Positions 44,924-54,906 of a stretch of 64,000 nucleotides of DNA are shown piece by piece. Numbering within the stretch: position 1 is the stretch's first letter; each line of letters starts with the position of its first letter. Under the pieces are notes generated by a model, which saw only the letters and a program-made list of their open reading frames with translations, made no database searches and had not been told where the DNA came from. Both the position numbers and the translations under genes were made by a program. Source of the DNA: Cladosporium sp. IMV 00045 (lineage: Eukaryota > Ascomycota > Dothideomycetes > Cladosporiales > Cladosporiaceae). The stretch spans positions 1 through 64,000 of the forward strand of contig MSJI02000171.1 of NCBI GenBank assembly GCA_001931905.2. Direction: 5' to 3'.

Positions 44924-46021
44924 ATGGCCGAGGCAAATATATTTGGTGCACTCCAGCCGAATGACCTCGACAGGTACGGCTGGGCACTAGATGGAGGTGA
45001 TGCAGCAGCTACACTATACTTCCATAGGTCTGATCCAGTTGATCAGATCATCACCAAAGCTCGGACTGACCTCCAGGGACATCTTTTTCATGGCCGCTTG
45101 CAAACTCTTGTACCGGCACACGATGATCTGCAGCGCGCGCAGAACGCCAGTCGAGTGGAGAACTTCCTCAGATCGGTCAACTCCGAGATGCAAGCCAACA
45201 GTATGGCGCAGCAGTACGCGCTGTGGCAAATCGGATTCACAAGCCGTATGATCTGTCTTATAGCCGACAGCGGTGACGACCATGACCAATTGCAAGCACT
45301 GGTTCATTCCTCTTTGGACGCTATCAATACGCACTTTCCGAGTATTGCCATCAAGAAGAATGAAATGTTGTCGGAGTTCTGGCAACGAGCTCAGTTCCAA
45401 GAAGATCGGTTCGAGATCCCCGTGCGGAAGATGATGCTCGAGCTGCTGAATGCTTTCGTGGTTCTCAGTGCGTCGGCATCTCCATCTGATCAGGCTACGA
45501 TCGATGCTGAAGCGGACGATGAAGCTCTTACCCAGAGCCTAGCCATGTCTGGCAAGCGCTACATCGTCAAGCATGCGCCAGAGTGTCAACTGGAAGACCT
45601 GCGAACATACATCCGCAGATATTCGCCAGCCGTCATCCATTTCAGCGGCCATGGAGATGAGCAAGAACTGTCCTTTCAAGACGGTTCTGGGAAAGATCAT
45701 GGCGTCGACTCCACTGAATTCATCGCCGCGCTGGCCGATGCGAGGCTCCGAGGATTGAGAGTGGTTCTGTTGAGTGCATGTGAAAGTAGTGAGATCGCAA
45801 AGAAGATTGCGAATACAGTTGGTTGGGCGATTGGACTCAAGTGTTCCATTGCCGTGGAAGACGGGAAGAAGTTCACGGCGCACTTTTATGGGGCGCTGGC
45901 ACGAGGCGAGGGAGTCTCCCATGCATTTCACCTGGCCGAGTCGCAACAGTACTCTGAGAATATGGGCATGCGTTTGTGTGAAGGAGACGCATTCGGGTCG
46001 CCAGAGTATGTCCGGAAGTAG
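44924..46021 (+). CDS. Stand-alone CHAT-domain (caspase-like) protein
   Basis: One exon, 365 aa, no signal peptide, so probably cytosolic. Residues about 205-360 form a CHAT domain of the clan CD caspase-like peptidases. The predicted dyad is His243 in AVIHFSGHGDEQELSF and Cys286 in VVLLSACESSEIAKKIA. It is followed by the family segment WAIGLKCSIAVEDGKKFTAH and FYGALARGEGVSHAFHLAE. This spacing is as in bacterial CHAT effectors of conflict systems ('VIGM..AIGD..A..FA.GFY.AL..G.S...AF'). Residues 1-200 are mostly helical with no domain I recognise, and no NACHT, TPR or ankyrin part is seen. Proteolytic activity is inferred from the dyad. The gene has its own TATA box, and its neighbours (xylosidase, aldo/keto reductase) suggest no partner. 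Confidence 0.85.
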   Translation: MAEANIFGALQPNDLDRYGWALDGGDAAATLYFHRSDPVDQIITKARTDLQGHLFHGRLQTLVPAHDDLQRAQNASRVENFLRSVNSEMQANSMAQQYALWQIGFTSRMICLIADSGDDHDQLQALVHSSLDAINTHFPSIAIKKNEMLSEFWQRAQFQEDRFEIPVRKMMLELLNAFVVLSASASPSDQATIDAEADDEALTQSLAMSGKRYIVKHAPECQLEDLRTYIRRYSPAVIHFSGHGDEQELSFQDGSGKDHGVDSTEFIAALADARLRGLRVVLLSACESSEIAKKIANTVGWAIGLKCSIAVEDGKKFTAHFYGALARGEGVSHAFHLAESQQYSENMGMRLCEGDAFGSPEYVRK

Positions 46022-46724
46022 GAATGACCCAGTCAGTGGAGGACAAAAATGATGAGACCGAGAATCACATGTCTTTGCCGCCTCGGTATCTGCTCTGCGT
46101 TGGAGTCCGCGTCTTCCTTGAGTATTGCCAGCGAGTAAGAAATGTTTAGTCGTACCGTTTGACGCCCTCCGACGAACGTGAAAGGGGGAAGAATGCATAT
46201 CCGCGATGCTTGATTGAACACGCAACGTGATGAAATGTGCCAGGGCCAGATATTCAATCCAAAGGACACGCACCAGGTACCCTACCTATGTAGTATGTTC
46301 TTTGGCAACCGGATATTTGCAGCAGCAATTGAACGAACGCTCTCAAAGTTGCGTGATCTCTATGAACAGTAGTGAGCCGACTTAATCCCAACAAGCTATC
46401 CCCAAGGATGAACAACATCTCGACTGCTTGGATTTTCTGTGCGGCCGCTTCTGCGGCCGCGCGTGTGGATCTTGCGTCAGTATCTGCGGGCCAGGTCACT
46501 AGGGTTCACGGTGTTATCAACATAACCCCGAGCATCAACTTGTATCCAGAACTTGGGCCCTATGAGGTATTCAATGGCGGAGTTAATGGCGGAAACCCAA
46601 GCTCAGAAGTCAACATGGAAGACTTATAAGAAGGCAATTCGCCCACCTTTTGAAGTCGACACTGCCTGCATCCAACATCGCAAAATTTGCCACAACGCCG
46701 ATTAATTGAGACCGCAAAGCAACC
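46022..46724. other. Intergenic with GCGGCCGC hairpin
   Basis: 703 nt between the CHAT and aldo/keto reductase genes. A perfect hairpin at 46441-46460 is listed separately. No gene seen. Confidence 0.5.
46441..46460. repeat. Two GCGGCCGC palindromes forming a short hairpin
   Basis: GCGGCCGC-TTCT-GCGGCCGC: two identical 8-nt palindromes with a 4-nt spacer, able to fold as an 8-bp GC-only stem. It lies about 265 nt upstream of the reductase start. Its function is unknown; it could also be a chance GC-rich patch. Confidence 0.6.
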
Positions 46725-48012
46725 ATGACCAGAACTCAGAAATTTGGAGACATCGAGGTCCCAGTGCCTGGCTTCGGTGCCATGGGCATCAGCTTTGGCC
46801 TTGGAAACAACCTCACTCTTGAGCAAGCAGAGCCGGTGCTTCTCAAGGCTCTCGAGCTTGGCTGTACCTTCTGGGATACTGCTGTATGTCGACTGGCACC
46901 TAATCTACGTCTGAGCTGGAGACGCTGACAACACCTCACAGGTCGTCTACCAGGCTGGAGTCAACGAGAAGTTACTGGGAGACTTCATCAGGAAGCACAA
47001 TGTTCGCGACAAGATCTTCTGTGAGTAGCTTGATGCCTTCATAGAGCAGCATGTACTTATATTCGTCTTCTTACCAACAGTGGCGTCTAAATGTGGCTTC
47101 TCTGTCTTCGAAGATGGTGCCGTCACCAACTCGGCTTCCCACATCAAGTCGTACATTGAGGGCACCATCGAGCGACTAGGCTTCGCCCCCGATCTTTACT
47201 ACCTGCACCGCGTTGACCCAAGTGAGTTTCACCGTTCCTGCGAACACCGGATCACCCTTCTCACACTCACACAGACACCCCACTCGAGGAGTCGATCCCG
47301 GCTCTCGACGAAATCAGGAAAGCGGGTAAGACAAAGTATATCGGATTATCCGAATGCTCTGCCAAGACTCTACGTAAAGCAAACTCAAGTGCGTGACACT
47401 GTTTTCTCTTACCGGATCGATAGTTGACCGATATTTCACAGTCGCCAAGATCGATGCCGTCCAAGCCGAGTATTCTGCTTTCGAGACTTTGCACGAGACC
47501 GATGACCTGATCGCCACTGCAAAGGAGCTCAATGTCGCCTACGTAGCGTACAGCCCTCTTGGACACGGATGGCTGGTCGATGACTTCCCATACAAGAGTC
47601 CCGAGGACTTTGCACCGGATGACTTCCGCCGGACAGGTGAGTGCGAGATTTTGTGGTCACAATGGCTTCGAAATTCAGCCTGGAACACGAAGATACTAAC
47701 ATTTCCCACCTCCCAGTCCCCAAATTCCAAGGCCAAAACTTCTACAACAACAAGCGCATCGTCGACTCCATCAAGACCCTGGCTCAGCGCAAGGGCTGCA
47801 CTCTCACTCAGATCGCGCTTGCGTGGGTGATTGCGCAGGGCATGATTCCCATCCCCGGAACGACAAAACCACAACGCTTGGAAGAGAACGTTGCGTCCCG
47901 GGATATCGTCCTGACCGATGAGGAGAAGAAGGAAATCCGCAAGATCCTCGATGACATCAAGCCGGAGGGAAACCGTTACTCAGAGAAGCACCAGTCGATG
48001 GTGGGGCATTGA
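46725..48012 (+). CDS. Aldo/keto reductase
   Basis: Six exons, 46725-46883, 46942-47020, 47081-47221, 47275-47388, 47442-47636 and 47717-48012, encode 327 aa. The (beta/alpha)8 fold carries the complete catalytic tetrad: Asp51 (CTFWDTA), Tyr56 (VVYQAG), Lys83 (FLASKCGF) and His122 (LYYLHRVD). [18 protein letters not shown] and [12 protein letters not shown] are the usual signature segments. The C-terminal cofactor region [18 protein letters not shown] fits NADPH binding, as in the fungal/plant auxin-induced-protein-type AKR group. It would reduce aldehydes or ketones; the substrate is unknown. The gene converges on a quercetinase-like gene with only 151 nt between stop codons, so the two could have overlapping 3' ends. 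Confidence 0.93.
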
Positions 48013-48163
48013 TAGCTGGTCGCAAGTGTGTCTTGCTGAAGGAATGGCTTATGCGCAGACGTTTCTCGACGCATTTATGACCTTAACTCATCAAGCAGGA
48101 GCTTTTGAAAAGACTTCATTGATATAAAAGTCATCCTCCCACGAGCTCGCAAAACTCCTAGAT

Positions 48164-49335
48164 CTATGCCGGCCAAACCGGAGCATCCCACACTCTCGCA
48201 TCAGCATGAAGTCTTCCATCCAGCGTATCGTTCCCCTCACAGACGTAAAGCACCTTAGAAAATGCCGCAGCGCCCCAAAACCGAAACCCAGTCTGAGCCG
48301 GTACGAACACAACATCACCAACAGAGAGTGACACCTCATCGTCAAATCCTTCAACCCAGACAGAGACAAGTCCATCCACGACCTCCAGCGCAGTATGTCC
48401 AGGCAATCTCCACAAAGCGGTCTCATTGCTGACACCAGGCTTCGACAGCGTAATGGTTCCTCCGGTGAACTTCCCATTCGACTGCAAAGTAGTCACGAAA
48501 GGCTGAACGATGGCAAACCCACCCTTCGCAGAGCCCGTCAAGAATTTCGGTCCAAAGTCCTTGGCGACGAAAAACGACGTCGAATTATCTCCCGCGAGCT
48601 GATTCGCACCGTTATGCCAAGGGACGGCCGAGTTCGTTGTCCCATTCGCATCGAAGTTCCTCAGAGGGACGTAATCAAGCCTAGCATGAACATCGAACTT
48701 CTCCAGCGAAGTAATAGTCGAAGGATCACCACCCGCCGCTGCCGTGGCATTGTTGTGCGGTATATAAGGCGCGAAAGAGCCCGACGAAACGTTCGCCGAG
48801 CCAAGGAAGTAGAAAAGATCTTCGAAGCCGCCTGGGGAAATGACTCCGACCATTTCGGTGAAGGGGTCGGTGATTTGGAAAGTGTGAGTGGTGTTCGGAG
48901 GGACGGCGCCGTAGTCGCCTGGAGAGAAGACGCGGCCTTCGCCTGTGTCGTTGCCTTGAGAGGTCCAGAGGTTGAAGCGGCCGCGGAGGCAGTAGAAGTT
49001 CTCGAAGTGGTTTTGATGAACCTCGGATTGATCGTCAATGAGGATTATGGTAGGCTTCTGGTTGCTCGAGCGCTTACATGAGGCAAGACGCCGAGCTCTG
49101 CGCTTGCAGGAGCGGCGGTACTGATTAGAGTAAAGGCATTCCCGGACGAAAGACCTGTGACTGGAAAGCGATAGACCTGGGTGCCAACCACTACGCCGGG
49201 CAAAGTGTATGCTCGAACCACATAGGGACGGACGTGATCGGGGACGGTGGAGACTTCAAGGCCGCTTGGTTGGGCCGTACAGTAGGAGAGGCAGGCGGCG
49301 AAGACTGCCAGTATGGTAGAGATAGTGCTACGCAT
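48164..49335 (-). CDS. Secreted quercetin 2,3-dioxygenase-like bicupin
   Basis: Two exons, 49335-49078 and 49021-48164, give 371 aa. The signal peptide is MRSTISTILAVFAACLSYCT. The first cupin has the metal-ligand motif PHVHQNHFENFYCLRG: His86, His88 and Glu93, with His132 in PPNTTHTFQ. The spacing equals that of the Aspergillus enzyme (H66, H68, E73, H112), so all four copper ligands are conserved. The intron splits the motif between His86 and Val87. The second cupin (GHTALEVVDGLVSVWVEG, then DVVFVPAQTGFRFWG) lacks an obvious second ligand set, as usual. Quercetinases open flavonols with release of carbon monoxide. The exact flavonol is inferred. A TATA box lies upstream. Confidence 0.93.
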
Positions 49336-50356
49336 TTTGTTCGAGATATCGAAGGGATGTGTAGATATCACCGCCGGAGGACTAGGCGATTTATATGTTG
49401 ACAGCTCACTCGGATCATTTGCCTCATCTGCTACGCACGAAGGTTGAAACGATGCAGATCTAATCTGTCAGACGCAGGCATTACTGAACATACTATGTTC
49501 ATGCCTCAAGGCTAACAGCGTAGTACGAATTCAAACACTTGCTCGAGCCTCTTGGACCATACCGCTGAAAATCCCCATACAAATATCCAATGCCACGCTG
49601 AATGGTCGCTCCTACCCAGCGCTCATCAACTCGAATCATCTGCAATCCACCACATGACCAAGGACACATACCTTCCAATAGCAATAAGAGCCCAGCCCGT
49701 CTATCAAACAATCACACTCACCACCGCAATCCTCGAAGTCAACATCAAAGCATCGACAAAACCGCACCCTCATCCGGCTCGCAACGCCGAAGCCCTACTT
49801 TGACCCATTTAGGGCACAAACGATTACGATGCCGAATCCGAGAAAGCCCTCCTACAAGCGAATCAGACGTGTGCATGTGGTTCGGCATGGTAGAACCGAC
49901 ACGCGTGTTGTTTGATGCCCGAGTTTTGCATTCAGATTGCCGAGAAGGCCTTGCAAAGGTGGTTTGCGATGAGGCTAGTGAGGGGATGACAAGTGACGAA
50001 GCGCAGCAAAGCACTCGACATCGGCTTGAGATATACCGCAAGCCGAAGAATTGGTTCCTTTGGCATGCCGAGGCTTAGAGGCGGCGCGTCGATCGATCAG
50101 ATAGCATTCCGTGGTCACGAGAGATTGAAGTAGTCGAAGGCCGTTTAATGCTTGCATAGCCATTCCAATCGGTGGGTAGCAAGAAACATGGAAAGGTTGA
50201 AATGCATGATATACAAGTTTCGAATGAAGTGGTCGCTCCCCGAAAAAAGCGCGGAGTATCTCCCAATGATTCCGCTCCAGGCGCAATCCAGGGCTCTTCC
50301 GTAGAAAGAGAGAAGAAATCATCATGATCCAAATATCACCAGGTTAACGCAATTTT
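49336..50356. other. Intergenic, no supported gene
   Basis: Open frames at 49.5-50.1 kb (up to 158 codons) overlap on both strands and lack recognisable domains. I call no gene here. Confidence 0.45.
49389..49395 (-). promoter_or_regulatory. TATA box of the quercetinase-like gene
   Basis: The minus strand reads CATATAAATCGCC with TATAAAT 54-60 nt before the start codon. Confidence 0.55.
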
Positions 50357-51853
50357 TCACTTCGTCCGCCATGCTCCTACGCCAACTCTCCCCATAGCAG
50401 GACTAGGAGGTTCCGACATCTCCGAAAAACCCTCCAAACTCGCCCTTCGCAAGCGAGATTCCCTTCTAAGTGCCTTGTCATAAGAAGCAATCTTTGGAGC
50501 AGCGCTGGCCGCTGTGGGCGGCTTACTGATCTTCCACGCCGGTTGCTCGGGCGGTATTTCTGGCTCAGGAGTGTCGATGCGCGGGGTGCGCCATTGGACT
50601 TTCCCGTTGCGAATGCTGGCTTTGCGCGTGACGGCTAGCTCGGTGGCGGGGTCGAGAATGTCGAGCTCGTGGGTTTTGGGGGCGTGGGAGACGCTTGTTG
50701 GGGACTTGGTTGAGGGTTTGTCGTGCCAGCCGAGAAGGATGGAGCGTTTGGAACGGGGTTGGTTGGCTTCGATGTCGGGCATGATGATTTCGCTTACGGA
50801 CACCATGGGTTGCGTTTGGCTGTCGGTAGGGGCTTTGTTGCGGTGGGAAGGTAAGCAGCTGGCGCAGAGAGGGCGGAGAGTCGCGAGCGAAGCGGCTGTG
50901 ATGCAGAGGCCAGCTTCGACGGCGGACAAGATGGTGATGGTGGTGCCTGTTTCGTACCATCCCTCGTCCTGCATCAGGTTGCCGATGTAGAAGATGCGGG
51001 CTATGGAGACAGCGCTGCCGGCGCAACCAAGGAAGAGGATCAAGGCGGCGCTGATCTTGGCTGGGAATGGGATTGCCGCCTTATAGAGCAGTGTTACTGG
51101 CAAGATGGCAAGAATGATGTCGCTCACGGCATTGATCACGCCGGCCACCATGCCTACGATGATGTACACTTGCCCGCCACCCACACAGTTGTCGGTGAGT
51201 GCGTTGTGGAGATAGTTGGCCGGTGTACCGCACTGAAAGAGAACCATGAAGAAGTAGAAGGTGCCAGAGAAGGATGAAATGGCAACAGTGATGTACAGTG
51301 TAACTCTTTGCCATCGCGAAATGAGGATGCGGAGGTAGAAGATGCCAAGTGATATCTTGAAAATGACCATCGTGGCGGCGTAAAGGGCAAAAGCAGTTAG
51401 AAGATACTGTAAGGCAGTCAGAAATATGCCAACGATTTCTTGTCCGCATCTCTGAAGCAGATACTGGGAAGTCGGGCAAAGATGTCAAAGCACAGATTGG
51501 GAGACATCCGTACCGTAGCAACTTTTGATATGAAGGTAAGCCCATCCAGGGACAAGTGTGGGTTTCCGAAAGCCCAGAGCACGAGTGGTATGTTGAAGCC
51601 AGCGTAAAGTGTGTACGTTACCTGGGATTCTATAAGTCCATTTGATCAAGAAGTTCAGACACAAAAAGACGCATACCGTCGCCAACAATGTGATTGCATC
51701 GTCCCACCCAAAGCTCCTGATGATGAAGCCACGGACCCAAGTTCGCAGCAATACTATTATCCAAGTCAAGACAAGGAAGATGATGATTATAGTCAGCATC
51801 ATAGCACGCCTCTCATGCGCCGCCTCGGCGTCATTCATGCTGTCCATCTCCAT
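50357..51853 (-). CDS. Pth11-type seven-transmembrane protein (fungal rhodopsin-like domain)
   Basis: Three exons, 51853-51677, 51621-51514 and 51406-50357, give 444 aa. Seven hydrophobic segments begin with RRAMMLTIIIIFLVLTWIIV and include YAGFNIPLVLWAFG, ALYAATMVIFKISLGIFYLR, LYITVAISSFSGTFYFF, VGMVAGVINAVSDIILAILP and AALILFLGCAGSAVSIARIF. Family landmarks are RSFGWDDAITLLAT, the CGTPANYLHN...NCV pair after helix 4, and the Asp in NAVSDIILAI. About 170 cytosolic C-terminal residues are rich in Ser, Pro and basic residues, with no domain. There is no N-terminal CFEM domain, so this is the plain rhodopsin-domain form. Such proteins are proposed surface receptors for host or wall cues; the ligand is unknown. 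The second intron is relatively long (107 nt). Confidence 0.88.
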
Positions 51854-52906
51854 CTCTCACCAGGAGAGTGGCGGTCAGTTTTGAAGGAACGAGGGACGGC
51901 ACAGTCAGGTCAAAGTGAGCCCTGTCGATTCGCGAAGCTGAAGAGGGTTCGAGGCAATGCTTCGCGGTTACACTTCTGGCGTGGACTTATTAGACACTGC
52001 CGCTGCCAGCGATTGGTAAGAGATGCATCATGAAAAGAACGAAATCTTCCGAAGAAGAGGGTGAGATGTGACAGGGCCAGGCACACGGGCGTGGTCGATA
52101 CGTCGGTATGTGTACCACAAAAGTGCTTGTCCGTTCTACCAAAATCTCAGACCTGCTGAAGACACTGTGCAGAGTTGACGGTCCATTCATGGCGCGACAC
52201 GAGTGTTGGATCCAGCCATGTGCACCGGCAGAGGGAACGCTCCAGTTTGCGCGTTTGGCGCTTGGGAACCTCTCATCTTGAGGTGAGAAGGATGAGATGG
52301 CGGTGCTAGCACGGTGATTGCCGCCTTGTTGTGGAGATGACAGCGATCATGGCCAGTGTCGTCCGGCCTTCACGAGCGAGTCATAACCAAAAGGCTATTC
52401 AAAAGGCAGCAAGGCGAAGAGGAATCGGGAAGTGTTCTCGGTATATAGGGACACATGGCGCGTCGTCTCGGCCCTGTGTGGTCGATTGGGATTAGTGACC
52501 GGTTGAAATGCATTTCTAAAGAGATCCGTCGTCCATAGTGCGGTGGCCAAGGTATTCTTAGCGGACGGGGAGAGGATGAGGTTGGTATCAAGTCGGTTTC
52601 AAGCTAGGTGCTAGCCAAATTATTGACTGATCAAGGATTGATGGGAGGGTGGAGCTGGCAGCTGGTGATCGACAGGGCCGGGCGGGCGTGAACGTTCGGA
52701 CTTGCGCGCCTGCAAACAAACCCCGGTCTCACCATCAACACCTAACTAAAGCTGCCCAACTACCAACACCACCAATTGTCCTCCGATACCATACCGCTCG
52801 TGGTCGGGCCACATGCGATGACTGTCATGCTTGCCGGGTGAACAGCCACCTACACCCACTTTCAACCCTACCAATCCCAGCCGGACCAGACTCTCAGCAG
52901 TCCACC
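51854..52906. other. Divergent intergenic, 7TM gene / APC10
   Basis: Just over 1 kb holding both promoters. The part before APC10 becomes C-rich and A-rich (ACCAACACCACCAATTG-like). No gene seen. Confidence 0.45.
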
Positions 52907-53823
52907 ATGCCGCCATCCACCCGCCGACAAGCTGCTACACGCAACCATCGCTACAGCGAAGTCAGTGCCGGCGGTCTGAGCGATGATCTGGCCGCCGATG
53001 AAGATTATGCAGTCGCCGAAGATGAGCTGGACGAGCAGGAAGGAGATCCTGAACTCCAGGAAGCGTTTGAGGAGCTCCCAGGTATGCAGTCAACAGTTAC
53101 ATCTACCAACACACTCAACACAAGACCACTAACACATCCTCTACAGAAGAACCAGTCGAAGAGCCTCCCTTCCCTCCACCGGGCCTCAAGGAAATCTCCT
53201 CCCTCGCCTCCTGGACCGTCACAACCGCCAAACCAGGCAATGGCGTCGCCGCCCTCCGCAGTCCCGACCTGAACCAATTCTGGCAGTCGGACGGCCCGCA
53301 ACCACACCTCCTCAGCATCCACTTCTTCAAACTCGTCAGCATCGTGCACATGCGCATCTTCCTCGACTTCGAATCCGACGAGTCGTACACCCCCACCAAA
53401 ATCCAATTCCTCGCCGGCATGGGCGCGCACGATGTGCAAGAGTTCGCCGAGATGTCCTTCGAGCAGCCGACGGGGTGGATCGACGTGGACTTCTCCAACG
53501 TCGGGCCGATCGAGCAGGACGAGGACGAGGAAAACATGGACGCGAACAGGGAGATCGATTGGAGCAAGCGGCCAGTGCTGCGGGCGTTTGTGGTGCAGGT
53601 GCGGATTTTGGAGAATCACCAGAACGGAAAGGATACACATTTGCGCGCTGTGCAAATCTTTGCGCGCGACGAGGCTCAGGGCGTGCAGAGGGGTGAGGCT
53701 CTGGGTGTGCGCAGTGCGAATGCGTTGCCGCTTAGGTCTGCTGCTGCGAAAGCGCCGCCTGCGAAGAAGGAGGGGAATAACATCAAATTGGCGGACTGGA
53801 TGCTTGAGCCTGATTTGCGATGA
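52907..53823 (+). CDS. APC10: Anaphase-promoting complex subunit 10 (DOC1)
   Basis: Two exons, 52907-53081 and 53147-53823, encode 283 aa. A charged, acidic N-terminal extension (DEDYAVAEDELDEQEGDPEL) is followed by the DOC jelly-roll domain. Its signatures are EISSLASWTVTTAKPGNGVA, ALRSPDLNQFWQSDGPQPHL, LLSIHFFKLVSIVHMRIFLD, FESDESYTPTKIQFLAGMG and RAFVVQVRILENHQNGKDTH, then LRAVQIFARD. APC10 forms part of the substrate (D-box) receptor of the APC/C ubiquitin ligase in the nucleus. The acidic insert VGPIEQDEDEENMDANREID interrupts the domain, as in other filamentous fungi. The protein ends EPDLR, while many homologues end in an Ile-Arg tail that docks on APC3. Confidence 0.95.
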
Positions 53824-54906
53824 GATGGCCATGCTGTGGTTGTTGGCATACACCATGCCGCTACTCATTCGCTGTATATCACGATACGGCATTGTGGTGT
53901 TACAAAAAGCTCACGACGCGAGCAGCAGTCTCTGCCACCTTGGGCCGAATACATCTATCGCATAGCTGCGTCCAGCATCCCAACGAGCTCGTATCACCTT
54001 TACCAAGGCGGCGCTTCATGGAGAAGGCAACTTCACGTGGAGGCAGTATTGCGCCGATGACAGGCCGCTTAGCCACGCTGCCACCGCATCATGCAAGCAT
54101 TGGAGTGGAGTCGCCCGTTCTTCCGAGGTGGAGAGAATCCTGGCCCACCCACCATCCTGGCGCAGAGTTGGGCTCATCATAATCATGTAGTCCACAAGAA
54201 TCGAAGGCAGGCAAGGATCGGGTCGCCATAGAAACGATTTGACAGCCAGCGAGCAGAAAGACCGCGGAGACGGCACCTCAAGCGTGCTGAGAGCATGGCA
54301 TGCAAGGGTATTCAGTGGCGGAGTCTCATCTTTCGCAACTCGGCTATGCCATGTGATATGTTTCGGCAAGACGCGAATATCGCGATTTTTCCGAGAAAAA
54401 TGTCCGGATCTGCGCGGACGTGTCACGAAAAAATGTCACAATTCATCTCGAAATTGACATCATTTCTCTTCGAAATTCCTCGCCGGATGTTGCTCCGCCA
54501 CTTAGAGCTATTGCTGCCCCCACCAAAATGACAGGGCAGGGCAGGGCAAGGGTCTCAAGTCACTGCCGATCAACCTTCTTTAGTTAGCAGCAGAGTGAGG
54601 TATGGGTAGCACTACCGAGACTCTCAGTCGTCATTCCTCCGTCGTCCACCTCACTTTGCCCTCACTACACTCTCTTTATACCATTCCATTATTCAGTATA
54701 CCCCTTTGTGATGCATCTTGGTAACATCTGGCTGTAGCGTCGTTATACATCAGTCAGGTCAAACTCCATTTTATTAGCCGCATTATCAACACTTCCCTCC
54801 TCCGACTCCACATCACTTTCACCATCACGAGTGGTGTCTCAGGAGACAAGGCATCTCTGCAGGTGATATATCAATTCACTCCGTCACGAGCGAAATCACA
54901 GCAAAC
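53824..54906. other. Intergenic, no supported gene
   Basis: No recognisable gene. The long leader of the acetyltransferase gene may start near the 3' end of this stretch. Confidence 0.45.

Noticed and set aside
21049..49335. A classical secondary-metabolite gene cluster
   Set aside because: No polyketide synthase, NRPS, terpene synthase or prenyltransferase backbone gene is present; the block is better explained as secreted enzymes and transporters.
49602..50078. 158-codon plus-strand frame with an opposite minus-strand frame
   Set aside because: Both strands are open, neither has coding character or a known motif.
53005..53892. 295-codon minus-strand frame opposite APC10
   Set aside because: It follows GC-rich third positions of the APC10 gene, is low-complexity in translation, and runs across the splice junction of a confident gene.
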